Below are positions 12,201 to 27,200 of a DNA stretch of 64,000 nucleotides, piece by piece; the stretch's first letter is position 1, and every line of letters begins with the position of its first letter. The position numbers were made by a program, and so were the translations under genes. Source of the DNA: Temnopleurus reevesii (lineage: Eukaryota > Echinodermata > Echinoidea > Temnopleuroida > Temnopleuridae); NCBI GenBank assembly GCA_036244855.1, contig BQKZ01000296.1, positions 56,328-120,327 of the forward strand. Direction: 5' to 3'. The notes under the pieces were generated by a model that saw only the letters and a program-made list of their open reading frames with translations, was not told the origin of the DNA and did no database searches.

Positions 12201-15200
12201 TCCAGAAAAAAGGTTTGGGAAAAAAAAGATTCTTGGTAATACTGGTAGAATGCAGCAAAATGATGGGAAATTATCGAACACAAAATACAGTGCAGGGTTT
12301 AAATGATTAATACGAAGGATTTGTTTTTGGAATGTTAGTGATGGATGAACTTTAAGTCTACATGTACAACACACCACAACAAATCTGTAAAGGGAAAGAG
12401 ATTAATATACATGTACATTTCACTCACACACAAAATACAGCACATGTATTCTATAAATCACAAATGAAGCAAACATTCCCAGATGAATAAATGGCAAGAA
12501 CAAAAGGAAAATTGCAAAACACAAGGTGAATAAATATGAGGTATCCCAAACAAAACACAAACCAACAGATGCAAGAATATGAGAATAGATAGTAATAAGT
12601 TTATGCTGGCAACTGGCAAGGCTAATTCATATTTGGGGTTAGATAAACCTTTTTTTCAGGCTAAATCCATAGAAAAACAGCATCAACTTTCTTAATTAAC
12701 CATGGTGATGAATTTAGATGTGGTTAAGCTTTACACATAACAGTTAGAACTTGCTTAAAGTACAACAAAAAATTGCTGTTGTCACATTTTTCAAATGCAT
12801 TAAATCTTTAAAAATGCCTATTATGCAACACAATATTATCCAACCCCTACAGAAAACACCAAACAAAACAAGCGCTTTTAGAAGTGTACAACAATCCTAA
12901 TTGAAACCAATTTCAATTTTACTGTATGATACTGAATATAAAACTCTGAAGATATTCATGACAAAACTAGTCGTTAGAAATTAACTTCATACTTTTGACC
13001 GAAAGCACCTCAAGTGTCTGAATAGCCCACATGTCCCATAACACACACAAATGGACAAAAAGAAACACACAAACAAAACAACACACACAAAACAAAACAA
13101 ATTGAAAAAAAAATCATTGAATTTGCACCTTGAGTTTGCCGACCGCAGACGTGCTCTTGCCTTTTGGTGCAGCAACCGATCTGACCTTTGGAACGGAGGC
13201 GTAGTCGGGAGCATCCTCGGAGGGGGGCGGCGAGGTACCAAAAAGAGGGGTGGAGGAAGACGATGAGGGAGGGGGTCGGGCTGCAGGCTTTGGAATGGTT
13301 TTTGGAGGAGAGGGGGTCTATATTTTTGTATTCATTTCCAAAAATGTGAGGATGATGTATGTAACGATGGAAGGAATAAAAAAAGGATGAAAAGATAATT
13401 TAATAAAGTGAAAACAAAAGTGGGATAAATGTATATAAATAAAACGTGTGGAGTGAGAGTTTCAACATCAAGGAATTCATCATGATTGAATAATGAGAGA
13501 GATAGAGAAGAGCAATAATTTGACAGATTACGACAGATGTTTGGCAAATTTGATTGAGGTACAGCTGATTTGGCAACATTAATACTGCGAACCAAGCATC
13601 TATGAGACATAATATGAAACTGGAATGCTGGGGTTGAAAAAGGACAAAACTTATTCTTTTTAGATCTGCTCATACTTTATTTGCTTTATTTAGTTTTTAC
13701 TTTATTTTTCACACAAATTGAAAGATCTACCCCAGAAAAAAGTCCATAGGCTGGTCCACCTCATGATAACACATTCATAATTGGTCTAAATTTTGCCACT
13801 GTTGACCCCAGCATGCCAATTCGCATTGTTTTACGTTATATACTTTTTGGCGACTAAACACATGATAAACAGAATTATTTATGACAATTTATATGGTGAC
13901 AATGTCTAAGGCATCCAATGATTCAAATGGCAAGAACATGATATTATGTATTTAATTTCACGTATGACCTTCGTAACTGGATAATGTCAGGAAAATTTTG
14001 GATCGCAACCAATGTCCCACCCTCCTACAATCATCAATGAAGTTTAGATCCACTGAATATTTTTTTTTTGTGAACAGGCCCCTGACCCCCCAAAATGGCA
14101 AAATTATCAATAATATTGAAGTGAATGGAAGAGCAAATTAAATAGAAAGCTACAGTCAACTTTGCCCCAGTCAAATTTCCCCATGTCTAAGTCTTTTGGA
14201 CAAATCATACAAAACCTGTGATATTTTCGTTTTGTGAGTCAAATTATTCCAACGTCAAACAAATGTTTGTGGTCCAAAAGGTCCAGAGCATAGTTTTGAA
14301 ATTTTGCTCCCTGCTTGCTATAAAATCCCATGTCCCATGTTTTATGAAACACGTGACTTGCATGAATAAAAACATTTCACTTTCTTCAAAATGATATTAA
14401 ATCATCATTTTCTGACAGAATGATTGGAAGAACCAAAGTGTTGACATCATATTACCCTGTTTACTGAGATACAAGTCCTACAGGAACATGTTTAAAGAAC
14501 CACAGCTGTGCATGCATTTATGGTACACCAATAAAATTCTGTAGAGCATTCATCCCCAGTCTGAGGCACGTGATATGAACAAAATTCGGTAAATACAGAT
14601 TGCATAAGATGATATGAGAAGACTATGTTGGCTATCAATGCGATCTTGATCTAAAGATCGTCAATCAGTCCGTTCACGTCGCCATAAATTCCTACCTTCT
14701 CGAATTCATCATCAATTTCGGGATCCGGTTTCTTCTTCTTGCTGAACGACGAGGGGTCCATGCCCCCGAACATAGAGACGGCACCGGCGGGGGGTTTCTT
14801 GCCGGAGTTTCTTGCGCTGAGTGAAGGAGGATCCTACATGTTCAAAAGGAAGAGATGAAGAAGGAGAGAAAAAAGGGGGACGCTGTAGTGGGATGGATTA
14901 TTAGCAAGCGGGAAATTTGAATAATTTTTTTTCTTAAATGCAGCAACATTTCTCCTTTAAGTCGTTCTTTCTCAGTATAGGAAAGAATTATGACCTTTTG
15001 AGTAATCTGTCCAAATAGCATGTAACGTGACCGTCTGTGGAAGCCAGAGTTGCCGACTGTTCTTGAATATGCATGAGGTCAAAATTAAAACATGAATAAC
15101 AAAACAGCTGAACAAAAGTGAAAGCAATGACAACAATAACCATGCTCTCAGCAAATGAATTACAATGAAAACCTTGCATTCATATGAAATACATCTTATG

Positions 15201-18200
15201 TATGTTCTGGAACAGTTGGCATCTCTGGGAAGATTTTCAGACTTGGATAAATATTGATGAGAGTGGTTATTTAATCCCTACCAATCAACGAAGTTCAATC
15301 TCACATGCACATTGTTACATTGTAATAATGCCAGTTGTGATGCATATGTTATAGATGAGAAAGAAGAGGATAAAATATAAGAGAGAGAAGCAAATAAGAA
15401 GACGAAGGAGAAGAAGAGGAAGACAATGAGAAGGAGAAGAAAGAGGAGAAGAACAAGAACAAGAACAAGAAATAGGAGGGACATGAGAACTAGCAATACA
15501 GGAAAATAAAACAAGAAATGCTTACTATTAATGGGATGTGGTGTGAGTATTTACAGGCATTACATAAGGGAAGAGATTGCAAAGAAAAGCCCATTTTCAA
15601 CTTGAACACTATTTCCAAAATGAATTAGAGGGACTGATCCAACAAACAAAACAAATCAAAGGTCCTAATAAAACATTGGACTCAACCAAATAAAGCCTAC
15701 CATTCATGACAATAATGTCGTGCATGAAATTGCTGCCAAGATGTGGAACATGCAAAGAAAAATCTTTTCATATCTTGTCCAATGAAAAATGATGATAAAA
15801 ATAATTCATATCTAAATGAGATTAATAAAATCAAACATTAAAAATTGGATAACAGGCTAAAGGGGTGTTGTTCAAAAGTTGCAATTGATCGCAAGTTGCA
15901 GTTGTTCGGAACGCACCAATCAAAATCATTGTTTCATGCACGTCTTGTTGAAGCGCAAATCATGCACGAATGAAAATGCGCATTACATTTTGCAACTGAT
16001 TTGAAGCTGAGTTGCGATCAATTGCAACTTTTGAACAACACCCCCAAAACTGATAAAAACAAAAGATTGAAATATACCAGCCACAAGATTTATTGGAATT
16101 ATGAATGATAAAAAATATGACCCACTGATCCATTCGAGGACCTACGTAAAGTGCTTTCTAATAAAAGTACTTCTAATAGAAGTACATGTAGCTTTCCATC
16201 AATGAGTCTAAATATATCTCACATATCAAAAAGTTAATTTCAATGCTTTGAAATCTATGAAGTTTGATTACAAACTAACTTTATTTCTAATTTTTCCAAT
16301 ATCTTTGTAATCAAATTTGCAGCTAACACATTAAATATCTGCCCAGTGATAACCAAAAAATGCTGCTTTGAAATAATTCAATGCTCAATATCATTATATT
16401 TTTGTTTTCAATCATACAAATTTCTGAGAATCCCTTTTGCAAATACCAGGTCATTTCAATCCTTAAAAATATAGGAAAATTTAGATAACATATTCCAATA
16501 TTCTTTCAATATTGCAAACTCTACATTTCACGTTTTCATTTTTAATGATCTGATAATCCTATTGACTGGGCATCAGTACATCAACACTCGCAAAAAGGAA
16601 AAGAGCGGCTTACCTCTTTTGGTGGTTCCGGTGGGACATCGGCGCTACCAGATGATAGCCCTACACCACCCAGCGGATCCACGACGCTAGCTGACTCCTT
16701 GGGAGGCTCCGACACCTTTATCTCCACAGCCGCTTTCTTCTCAACAGACACTTTCTTCTCCAAATCCTTCTTCTCCTCTTTCTCCTCCTTTTTCTCCTTC
16801 TTTTTCTTCTCATCTTTCTTCTTCTTTGGTTTACCCTCCCCAAAGAGATCATCCTCTTCATCGTCATCGAAAAGTCCTTTGGGGGGTTTCGTTGCCGATT
16901 TCTTCTTTTTCTCTTTCTTTGCAGCGATGGCGGCTTTGACGCCGGTGGGGCGGGGCGTCGTTTTGCTACTGCCGGAAGACGAGCCAAAGAGATCGTCCTC
17001 CGCCTCCTCGTCCTCCCCGAACAGGCCCTTGCTATCCGAAGCCGTTCGTTTGCGGGCTGCTTCAGACGTTTCCTCCGTGTCTTCCTGATTCTGATGTGTT
17101 GAGGCATAAGAGAAGTTAATGCCTGTTCATATAACAAAGCTAGAAAACCTCCGATGCCCTCATCCGCAATGGAGAGTGCATATTACATAAAATGAAACTT
17201 ATTTTTTCTTTATTCCTTAACATTTACAAAAAGGTTTGAAAGATCGAAGTTCTTCAGAGAGAAACAAAGAGAATTTTGCAATTGATGTTATTTAATACAT
17301 GAAGATGTCGGAGAATGAACAATTGTATTTTTTCTAATTCAAACAATTTTAGTCAAAAATTTATCCAGCTTTATTTTTCTCTTCAATGTTTTCACCTCTA
17401 AAAACAGCTTTGTATTACAAGGATATTCTAACATCAATGAACATGGTTTGTCATTGATATACAACAAATACTGTTAGTAGGAATTAAAAAAAAAAAGATA
17501 TAATCTTTTAAAATATTTTTGCAGGAATTCTTCAAGCACTGCTTATGGAATTAAACAGAACTTTCACTTTTACTTTCTTTTCAAACATTCATTTAGTTCC
17601 ATTTTGTTTCTCTCTGATGGCTTCAAAAAGTTCAATACAAAAAACATATCTATCTACAAGTTGTATGACTTCATCAAAACATGGTCAAGAGACTTACACT
17701 ATATAATAATAATTACACAATTATTATAAAACACAATAAAAACTGTAGCCTGCAAAGTTTGTTATCCTAGCATATCATGAAATGTATTAAATGGGCATAA
17801 TTGCAACATCTATTGCCCCAGGCTTAAAGCTGCTCCTCTCATTATCTCTATAAAAAAACCTGAAGTACCTACTTTCATATAAAATAAAGATATATGTCTA
17901 GTTTTACCGAGATACACTGAGTCATGGCCAAACATCTTCAATACGCAAGCATATTAATAATGAAATAATTCCAGGAAAACAATCTTGATAAAGGAAGAAG
18001 CTCACATTTGTTCTTCCCACGGTATCACTTGTCTTGTCTAATGACACTTGAAAGGATATTAAATCCTAATAAAATGTGAAGGGTAAAGAAAAGGGGATTT
18101 CAATTTCCTCGCCATCAAGGCAAATTATCCAACAATCAATGGGCAGAATATTCATGATTGGGTTAATATTATTTTTTTTTTTTTTTTTTTTTAGTTTTCC

Positions 18201-21200
18201 ATTTCCGTCAGATTTTTTTCAGGAAGAATATCTGTACCTTTAAGTTGGAGCATAATGCAATCTTGCATGTGTTTCATTAGAATAAATGTGTCTAAATTAC
18301 TTTGCTACCTCATATTGATATTTGAAATAAAAAATGATCTTCATTAAAGATTTTTATATGATTAAAAGTATGGGATTTTACCAAAGCAGAATTTAATTCG
18401 CAAGACTCGAGTGTTGTTGGGATAACAAGTGTGATTTTCTTCAAAGAGTAATTGCAAAAAGAAAGAACAAATGTTATCCAAACTGAACGACTTTCGACAA
18501 CATCGCAACCTTTCATTCCAAGCTGTTTTTTATTTGAAATTTTCAAGTGATCATCATTCTGTTAAGATCACACTTAACATCAGAAACTATTACTGCCAAA
18601 GAAAAGGAAGGGAATTGATTGAAAATATGGGTTCAATTTTTCAATTGAACGGGAATGCAATAATGCTCGTAATTGGCCATCGAGGTAAAATCATCTCTCA
18701 AAGTGCCAATCTGTAAAATATCTTGACCAGGAAAGTGAAATGCAATTTCATTTGGACATTAATTTGTTCTTCTTTGTTCAATTACTCTTCCATAGCAGAC
18801 ATTAACTTTCTAAACAGAATTAACCACACTGTAAATTATCACTTCAGGTTAAAGAGTAATCAAGATCTTTGGTCATCAGCTTCTTTTTTTTTTAATCAAT
18901 TTGACCGATCAAAATAAATTGACGCTTGACTTTAGTGAATGAATTTGAGTTGCAGCAAATTTGAGATGCAACAGAAATCAATTAAGTTTTACTCAACAAT
19001 GTTCATATTTCTTTACAGGTGTGATTGTCCATAAAAACTGCAACAAAAAAATCCCAACCAAGATGAGTAGTAGAGTACTACATGTAGTCTGAATGGCAAA
19101 TATTAAATGAGATCATTTCTTCCAACCCTGAATCATCACCTGCTTAACAGTTTGATTTACAGTGTGGAGAAATTCTGTGCTGATTTTGTTATAGTCTGCA
19201 AAGAATACTCAAATCAAACATGCAAGCACCAAACCACAGTGCTGACACACTTTTTGATATTGAATGCTCAATACAAACTTTGTGAAAAATCATGAAGTTG
19301 AGCTTTAATTTTCCTTTTCTCAAAATATTGAAGTACTGATTTCAATAAAAGTATAGCACCAGCACTGTAATTTGGTGGAAACTTCACAAGCAGATGCAAC
19401 AAATAGCATGCTATATCAAAGAGCAGAACAGTAGACCGTTAAAGATTCCTTGGTCTGTTTAGGTGTCTATTTTGAATTTTGAAGCAGGCAACCATTAATA
19501 TCCAGAACAGACCCTTTACTGAACCATCTAAAAATACTAACAGGGCTAGAATAAGAAACTTTCACAAATATTCCTGTCTATAAGGGACAGCTAAAGGTAA
19601 ACACAAACTTAACATCTAGCGACTGTAGACATTTTGTTCTTAGAAACAGGCTCTAAAGGCCCAGGCACACCAAACACGGCACGGCATAACGACACTGTTT
19701 TTACGCGGTCTCTTGGTTGTTTTTGGCCAGTGCGCTCCTCCGCGTAAAGGATGTTCAAGAATTGGCCAATCACAGGAGAGATATCGCGTAAAAGCCGTGC
19801 CGTAATGCCACGCCGTGTTTGGTGTGCCCCGGCCTTTAAGCACAAATTTTGGTCCAAAAGAATGTGATGAAGTCAGGGGACCACTACAGACAGGTGGCTG
19901 TGATAACAGATGCATGTGGTAAAGCCAATAGGTGAGTGAATATCTTTGCAATAATATTCCCAAATTCCATTGTTGACCATAGCAATTGCATGACAAATGA
20001 ACAATTTCCAGCAATTTTAATACCAATTTCTCGTTCAACCGAACAGAACAAGGATTTGTAACGGCCGACAGCTCTGCTCGATAATAGGTAATTCTTGGCC
20101 TACCTTCGCCTGAGGAACAGGGGTGTCTGATCCGAAGAGGTCTACACCTGGATTCTCCTCATTCTTGAGACCGAAGAGGATGGCCTCATCGTCGAAGATG
20201 CTTTTGCTTTTCGTTCTTCTTCTAGCATTCTGTTGGGATAAATGATAATAACAATGAAATTTATATAGTGTATAAGCTGATATTTTTAGTGAGGTTTTAT
20301 TTTTCACCAATCTTATGACCATGAATTTGCTAAAATTCTCATTGATTAGAATGCCCATGGACTTGTTATACAATGACCTTTCAAAATGTGAAAATAAAAT
20401 GTGAACAAAATATTTCTTTTAAATTGCACACCAATTGCAATTCAGCCTTTGGGGTGCCATGGTTGGTATAATTTAACAAACAATTTATAAAATTATAACA
20501 ACCCGGTATCATGTCGATTGGTCTGAGTTCAATAAAATGCATCAGCTTTCGAATTAGAGGATGCAAGAAGATATCATAATATCGGCGATGCATCTTAGGG
20601 GGTGTTGCTCAAAAGTTGCAATTGATCGCAAGTTGCAGTTGATCAGAACGAGCCAATCAAAATCAATGTTACGTGCGCGTCTTGTTAAATGCGCATACCG
20701 CACGCGAATGAAAATGCGCGTAATAATTTGCAAAGTTGCAGTTGATTTGCAGTTGAGTTTGAACAACATCCCCTTTATTTAGTCAAAGTAACAACAGCCC
20801 TGATGCCATGGCCCATAGCCAAATGGCTCATATTACATTGAATTTCATATCATGGAGATGACTAGGATTTTAGCATTCCGAATATGAAGAGAGAGGCATG
20901 ACATGGCATGATGTGAATTTCCTTCAGTAAGAAATTCATCCACATTGTGCTGCACTCGACCCAGGTGAGGTTAATTGGTTCCTGGCAGGAATTTTTTCCT
21001 AGAAATGCAGTGCGATACTTAGAGTTGTACTGCTATGGCCAGGGTAATTATGCTATATTGTAGAGCGCTTAGGGACGACTGATAAAGTTAGTTTTAAGTG
21101 CTGTATAAGAATTTTATTATTGTTATCAATATTATCATCATCATCATCATCATCATCATCATTTTTATCATCATTATGGCAGGGGTACTTACTTGTTCCT

Positions 21201-24200
21201 CTTTGCTAGGGTTGGGGTCCAATTGCTCTTTCTTCGGGGGCAAGGAGGGGGGCGTGGCAAACAAGTCCTCATCCTTATCTTCATCATCGTGGAAAAGACT
21301 GAGGGTGTTCTGGGTGCGGTTGGCCTTCGCTTGGGGAGAGAGCTGGTTGGAATTCTGGAGGATGAGGCAAAGAGAGTATGATGATGGCAGGGTAAGAGAG
21401 GGAGATAGAGTGAGTGGGGGAGATACGTATAAGTGGGGGTGGGGGTAGGAAGAGAGTAAAAGACAGGCAATAATATAGAGAAGGAATGAGAGAAGGAAAG
21501 AGAAATACAGAACAGAATGTGAAAGAAAGAGTGAATGAAAGGATAAAAACAAATAGAAAAGGAGAGAGGGGAACAGAGGGAGAGAGAACGAAAGAAAGAA
21601 ATAAAGAAACAGGGAGAGAGAGAGACAGACAGACAGACAGAGAGAGAGAGAAAATAGATTGAACCAAAGAAATTTTTAGAAACGTTGAAAAGGAGATTGG
21701 TAATTGGCAATGACATAATTCATATCGATAGATCACTCTTATTTGTAAGCAACACTTACTGTTTCAAAACTGCTATTGCTATTAATTTGAAATTTGACAT
21801 ATTTCTTTTAACGAGATGTTAAACAAAATTTCTGATTGACTGGTTATTCACAATTGCATCAAACAGCTACCATGCAATTTGTAGGCCTTTGGCAAAAGAA
21901 CCAAGAAAGGAAAGTATTACCTGTTGCTGTGGCACATCCGTTTCTGTCTTAGGGGGACTTCCAAATATATCTGCCCCCTCAAACAGGGCTACGCCACCTG
22001 GGGGTTTCTTCTTGGCTCTGTATGTGCAGAAAATGGAAAACACATTTAATTTCAGATCACAAAATGCTTATACGATGTTCAAGGTAATGAAAATTAGGGG
22101 TAGGCGAGGGGCTTCCAAATAGGGGCTACGCCACCTGGAGGTTTCTTCTTAGCTCAGTGTGTGAAGAAAATTACACACACAAAAAAGCACTTAATCTTAG
22201 ATCACAAAATGTTTAAACAATTTTAAAGATCATCAAAATCACAGGGCTACAGGGGGATTCCCAAATATATCTGCCCCTGCAAAGAGGACTATGCCATATG
22301 GGTATTTCTTCTTTGCTTTGTGAGGGAGGAAGATACATAAACATAAACCGTATAATCTTAAATAGAAAGAGGGCTTCCACAAGCAACAACAAGACTGTGG
22401 GCCTGTAACATAAACGTCTGCAATTATTCGCTCATGAAAATGGCCAATCAAGATCTTTGCTACATGATTGTGTATTTTGCTCTATTGGCTGCATAGTAAC
22501 CAATCAGAATAATGCTCATTCCAATTAGCGATTAATTGCAAACCTTGATGTAGTGGGGCCCAGAAAGATTGGTTTGAGCAAATATTAAAGAAACAATCAC
22601 ATGTCTAGTCTTCTAAACAACTTAAACAAGTTTCAGATTTTTTTTCCCACATGAAACTAAAACTCATTGACATAACATTTTCAATTTTTTTGCAAACTGA
22701 AAACCCACATCAATATTCTTTGTTTAGGAGGTAATAATAATAATAATAGATGCAATCTATATAGCGCACGTATGCACTCTGCTGAGTGCTCAAGGTAAGT
22801 GCATTACATCTGAAAAGACATTTCATCAATTTACAGGAATGCAGATAAATTGAATGCAATCAATTCAAATGAATGCATTCAATATTTTAATTGAATGCAT
22901 TCAATAATTTATTTGAATACATTCAATAATTTAAATGAATGCAATCAATAACCTAAGTGGAGTACTCACTGTTCAGCAGGCTTAGTTGACGCTCCTCCGA
23001 AGAAGTCCTCTTCTCCTTCTCCTTCTATATCATCAAACAGTCCCTGATTCTTCTTGGCTGCGGCCTATCAGGTCAAATATCAAATATGAAACATGAAAAG
23101 ACCAGGGAAATTTGACATGATAACAATCTCATGTATGCAGAGGATGAAAAAAAAAGGGATGATACTGCTACATTTGTAAAAAAATTGATATTATATTTCC
23201 AATATTATTTTTGGTAAAATTCTCATCTAAAGAAATCCTTAAGGTTTAAAATGATCAACAACAATATTCTTCCCTTCTGAATTGTAATATTCTACTGTGT
23301 AAGCAAAAATAAATATTTTAAAACATTATGTAAATATGTTAATGCTCAAGTGGAATTTTGAAATGGCCAACTGTTATTAATGTCTTTATTGATAATAAAA
23401 AACACACAAATGCTTTGTATGGATAATGGTGAATGTAAATTAAAACAAAGATTTTTTTTAAATGCACAAGGAAGAAATAGTACTGTTTAGAATTAAGTCA
23501 AATATAAATTACAGTCATGATGAAATTACAGTATCGACTATCAGGAAGAGAAAATAATATAACAAACTAATCAAAATTGAAAAATAAAAATGATACATGA
23601 AGTTTTCAAAACTTGTTTGCCCCCAAAACATCATGGAGTAGTAATTGTTGCCAGCATCATCCATGTATCTCATTCTGTTAAAATCCACTATCAGACAGAT
23701 TGTAAAGATTCCACAATAGACTCTTGAAAAAGCATGATTTTATTGTGGAACACAAGAATTTTGATGACTGTGTCAAGTGTAAAATATAAGAATAGATGTA
23801 ATAAAGGAATATCATTCCTCTACAGGGAAGATGATGAACTAATAAAAAATTATGGCTATAAAACACCACAAAAAATTAGATTACAAATGTATATACCAAT
23901 AAATCAAAGACATAACATAACAACTTTAAATTAAAAAAAAAAACTTCATCACAAGTTCTTTCTTGGTAACAATTCTGGCAAAACTATAAATATGATATAT
24001 GTTACAATTATTGCTAATTAGGTACATGTATCTAATGGAAAAGTCGTGTTATCATGATTTTGAAATTATAAGATTTATGAAGTTTTCAAAGTACATCCAA
24101 ATGTATCAGAAAGGTGTCAGATTCAACAAACCAGAACAGTTGAAGGTAAACACCTTTTGATGTAATTTTTATAAGCATTATGATTGATATCTTATATATT

Positions 24201-27200
24201 CAATGGATAATGATAAACGTGTAAGTGACTACATGTAACATAAAACACAAAACAATATAATGAAAGAGAGAGGAGAAATCTCGAACAAACCAAAAAATTA
24301 AAAAACAAAACAAAGACTACTATATCAACACAATGAGCAAATTATACCGGGGTGGTGTTTCACCAAATCATTCTTAAAGTTTCACAAGACTTTTAAAAAG
24401 ATATTCTTGATTATTCAGCCAAAGAACTGATACCAGTCAAGCGTGAAGTAGTTCGTAACGTCTTTCTTATCTTGGTGAAACACCACCCAGGTGTTGAAAT
24501 TTCATTAATATGCCAATAAGGGGTTTTGTTGAAAAGTTGCAATTGATCGCAAATCAACTTCAAATCCGTTGCAAATTGTTACACGCATTTTAGTAAGACG
24601 TGCATAAAACAATGAATTTGATTGGCAAGTTCCGATCAACTGCAACTTGCGATCAATTGCAACTTTTGAACAACACCCCCTAAGATAGACTAACAAAATA
24701 AAAATACTTTTTTCATTTAGTGGCGAATTCAGACAAAATGAAAACATAACAGAGCAAAAGAAAAAAATCCCAAACACACCAAACAAATACTGCATAAAAC
24801 AAAACAAATTAACAACACAAAGAGCAAATTATAGCAGGGATTGGAAATCTTACCTTTTTAGGTTTAGGCTATGGAAGCATTAGGATAAAGCCAAGAGAAT
24901 TATACACATTAAAACAGCATGCAATGTTTTATTCATCTGTATAAACACATTTATTCTCAGCATTGTTTAAATAAGAATAAACAATTTCAATAAACTTAAA
25001 ATATATAAATATATTATTTTATGAAAAAAAATTAGGTAGAAAAGGTCAGACTTTGAGAGAATTTTAAGTAATTCAGCATCTTAAATAATACTAGACTAAT
25101 CAGATGTACTTATTAGACACTAACACAAGAAGAAGATCACTATAAAAAAGAACTGACTACTTGCCTACTATACAGCAATCGATTTGGTCTAATAACAATG
25201 CAAATACAAGAAAAGCATTCAAAATAATATTGCATTTAAAACAAGGATGGTCTAAGCATTGTTCATTAAGCATACATGTATATTTTTCTAGCACTACACA
25301 TTTAGGTATCATGATAAAGTTTTCAAAAGTTGCTTATGCCCCAGTCATATAGAAGCCCGGAACCAACACAATTCAACACGACTCTTTGTTCGGAGGCAGT
25401 TCACTGTGAATAGAATAAAGAGTTGTGTTTGATTATGTTGCTTCCAGGCTTCTGTGTGACTGGGGCCTGAAACAACGATGGTCACAATAGAATAAAAATT
25501 TCACATACCTTGGAATCATCTTTAGGAAGCGGTGGGGGAGCGGCAAACAAGTCGTTATCGTCGTCACCATCTGCAAACAATTTATCACTGTCAATCTTGA
25601 TGGTAGGTTTTTCTGTAGGTCTGTTGTTAGGGAAGAACCAGGGAAGCGAAAGCATTTTGATGAAAAACAATCTTAATTTTTTTCACAAATTTCCTTCAAA
25701 TATCCTCAAAAGAGAGCAAGTTCACGATGCATTTTGAAACGATCCATGTAAATTCCTTTCAAATATCCTTTCGAATCCTAAAAGCTTCACTGCAATTTTG
25801 TTCACTATCCAGTCAAATTCTTAATAATCACAAAGAAAATGAATTGTCATGATGCAAATCTGTTTTGTTTTCCAATAGTGAGGTCTTGTACATAATTTTT
25901 GTTTGTTTGTGATAAGACAACTACTCAAGTCAATTGTCTTGTAAGTTGTCTTTACTGCCAATACATTGAGGTAAAAATGGTGACAGTTGATGGAAAAGAC
26001 AATGCAAGCAAGCAAATCACTCTGAATTCTTGTTTTTCACAAAACCTTTTATATAAAATAGGAAATCTTTAATTCAATATTGTTTCTTCCAAGGTAATAT
26101 ACATACAAGTATACAAGGTTATAAATGCCAGCAATTTACAATGAATAATTCTGATAGCTGGTATATGACAATCATAAACTAAATAAACGTTCTGAATCAT
26201 ATTGTTTCTGGCAAACCCTATTTTCAAGTATAGCCAAGTACATGTACCAAGTTCAAAAGGAATGTAATAACTATCTCAATTGATTATGCCTTGAAAGAAT
26301 TTGAGAAGGTCTGACTCAAGGCAAATATGTCAATTATTTCTTGGCTAAAGTTCAATAAACAGTCAATAAATTTAGGAGTATCCCATATTCCAATCAATAA
26401 AATCTGTCAAGATAGCAAGAAAGAGTAAATGAAAAAAAAAAGGAAGTGGTGTCCAGAAGGTCATCATCAAATACGCAGGTTCAAAAATAAATGCAGATTT
26501 TATGCATACTCTGCACAAAAAGGTTGCTCTTGACAATCTTAATGCTTGCCTGATACTTGGCCAACATAGCAACAATTAATGTAGGCAAGCTGAATTTTAA
26601 GTATTGTAGTATAATTGTTACTTAAGCCCCGGTCACATAGGGCCCCGGAAGCAACACGACTCAACACGACTCTTTGTTCTGAGGCAGTTAACTGTGAAAT
26701 AACAAAGAGTCGGGGTGAATCGTGTTCCTTCCGGGGGCCCTATGTAACCAGGGCTTAACCGGTTGAAAGAATACAACATATCTACATTCATTAGCAAGAA
26801 ATGTGCATACATTTGAATGAGAAAAAATTTGAACTATTTTTCCATTTACAAGAAATATTGTAATTTATTGTATTGTATCTATTTTCCAATGCAAATAAAA
26901 AACACATGAATTCAAACAAAATAGATTCGCAGTCAGCCATTTCACTGTGAAAAGCACGAAAAAAAAGAAAATTGTAAAAATTTTCCACTATTCAGTAACA
27001 AGAGGCTCCAAAACATTTGAAAACATAGAAGAGCAGTACCATCTATCATTACATCGGACTATGACATTGTAAATCCAAAATTCAGTACTTCATATAAACA
27101 TATTTCGCTTTCATCTTCAATCAATTAAAGAGTATCAATATCATCACTTTCATTGCCAATAACCTAACAAATACTATAGTAAAAACCTCATCTAATAACA

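Larger units (their letters stand above)
14834..16613 (-). other. Intron, 1.8 kb, repeat-rich
   Basis: Holds a family-B element, a family-A element and a purine-rich (AAG/AGA) stretch at about 15355-15480. No exon seen. Confidence 0.8.
20230..21192 (-). other. Intron, 1.0 kb, almost all repeats
   Basis: Contains a family-A MITE (20598-20773), a SINE piece (20925-21112) and an ATC array (21131-21178). Little unique sequence remains. Confidence 0.85.
22018..22969 (-). other. Intron, 0.95 kb, with exon relics
   Basis: Contains two degenerate copies of the 21921 exon, a family-E foldback, a SINE tail in reverse, and an ATTCAA-rich quasi-palindromic block at about 22850-22950 with repeated TGAATGCATTCAAT words. 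Confidence 0.8.
23065..24853 (-). other. Intron, 1.8 kb
   Basis: AT-rich. It carries a family-F foldback (24349-24489) and a family-A MITE (24520-24680) near its 5' end; nothing else recognised. Confidence 0.78.
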
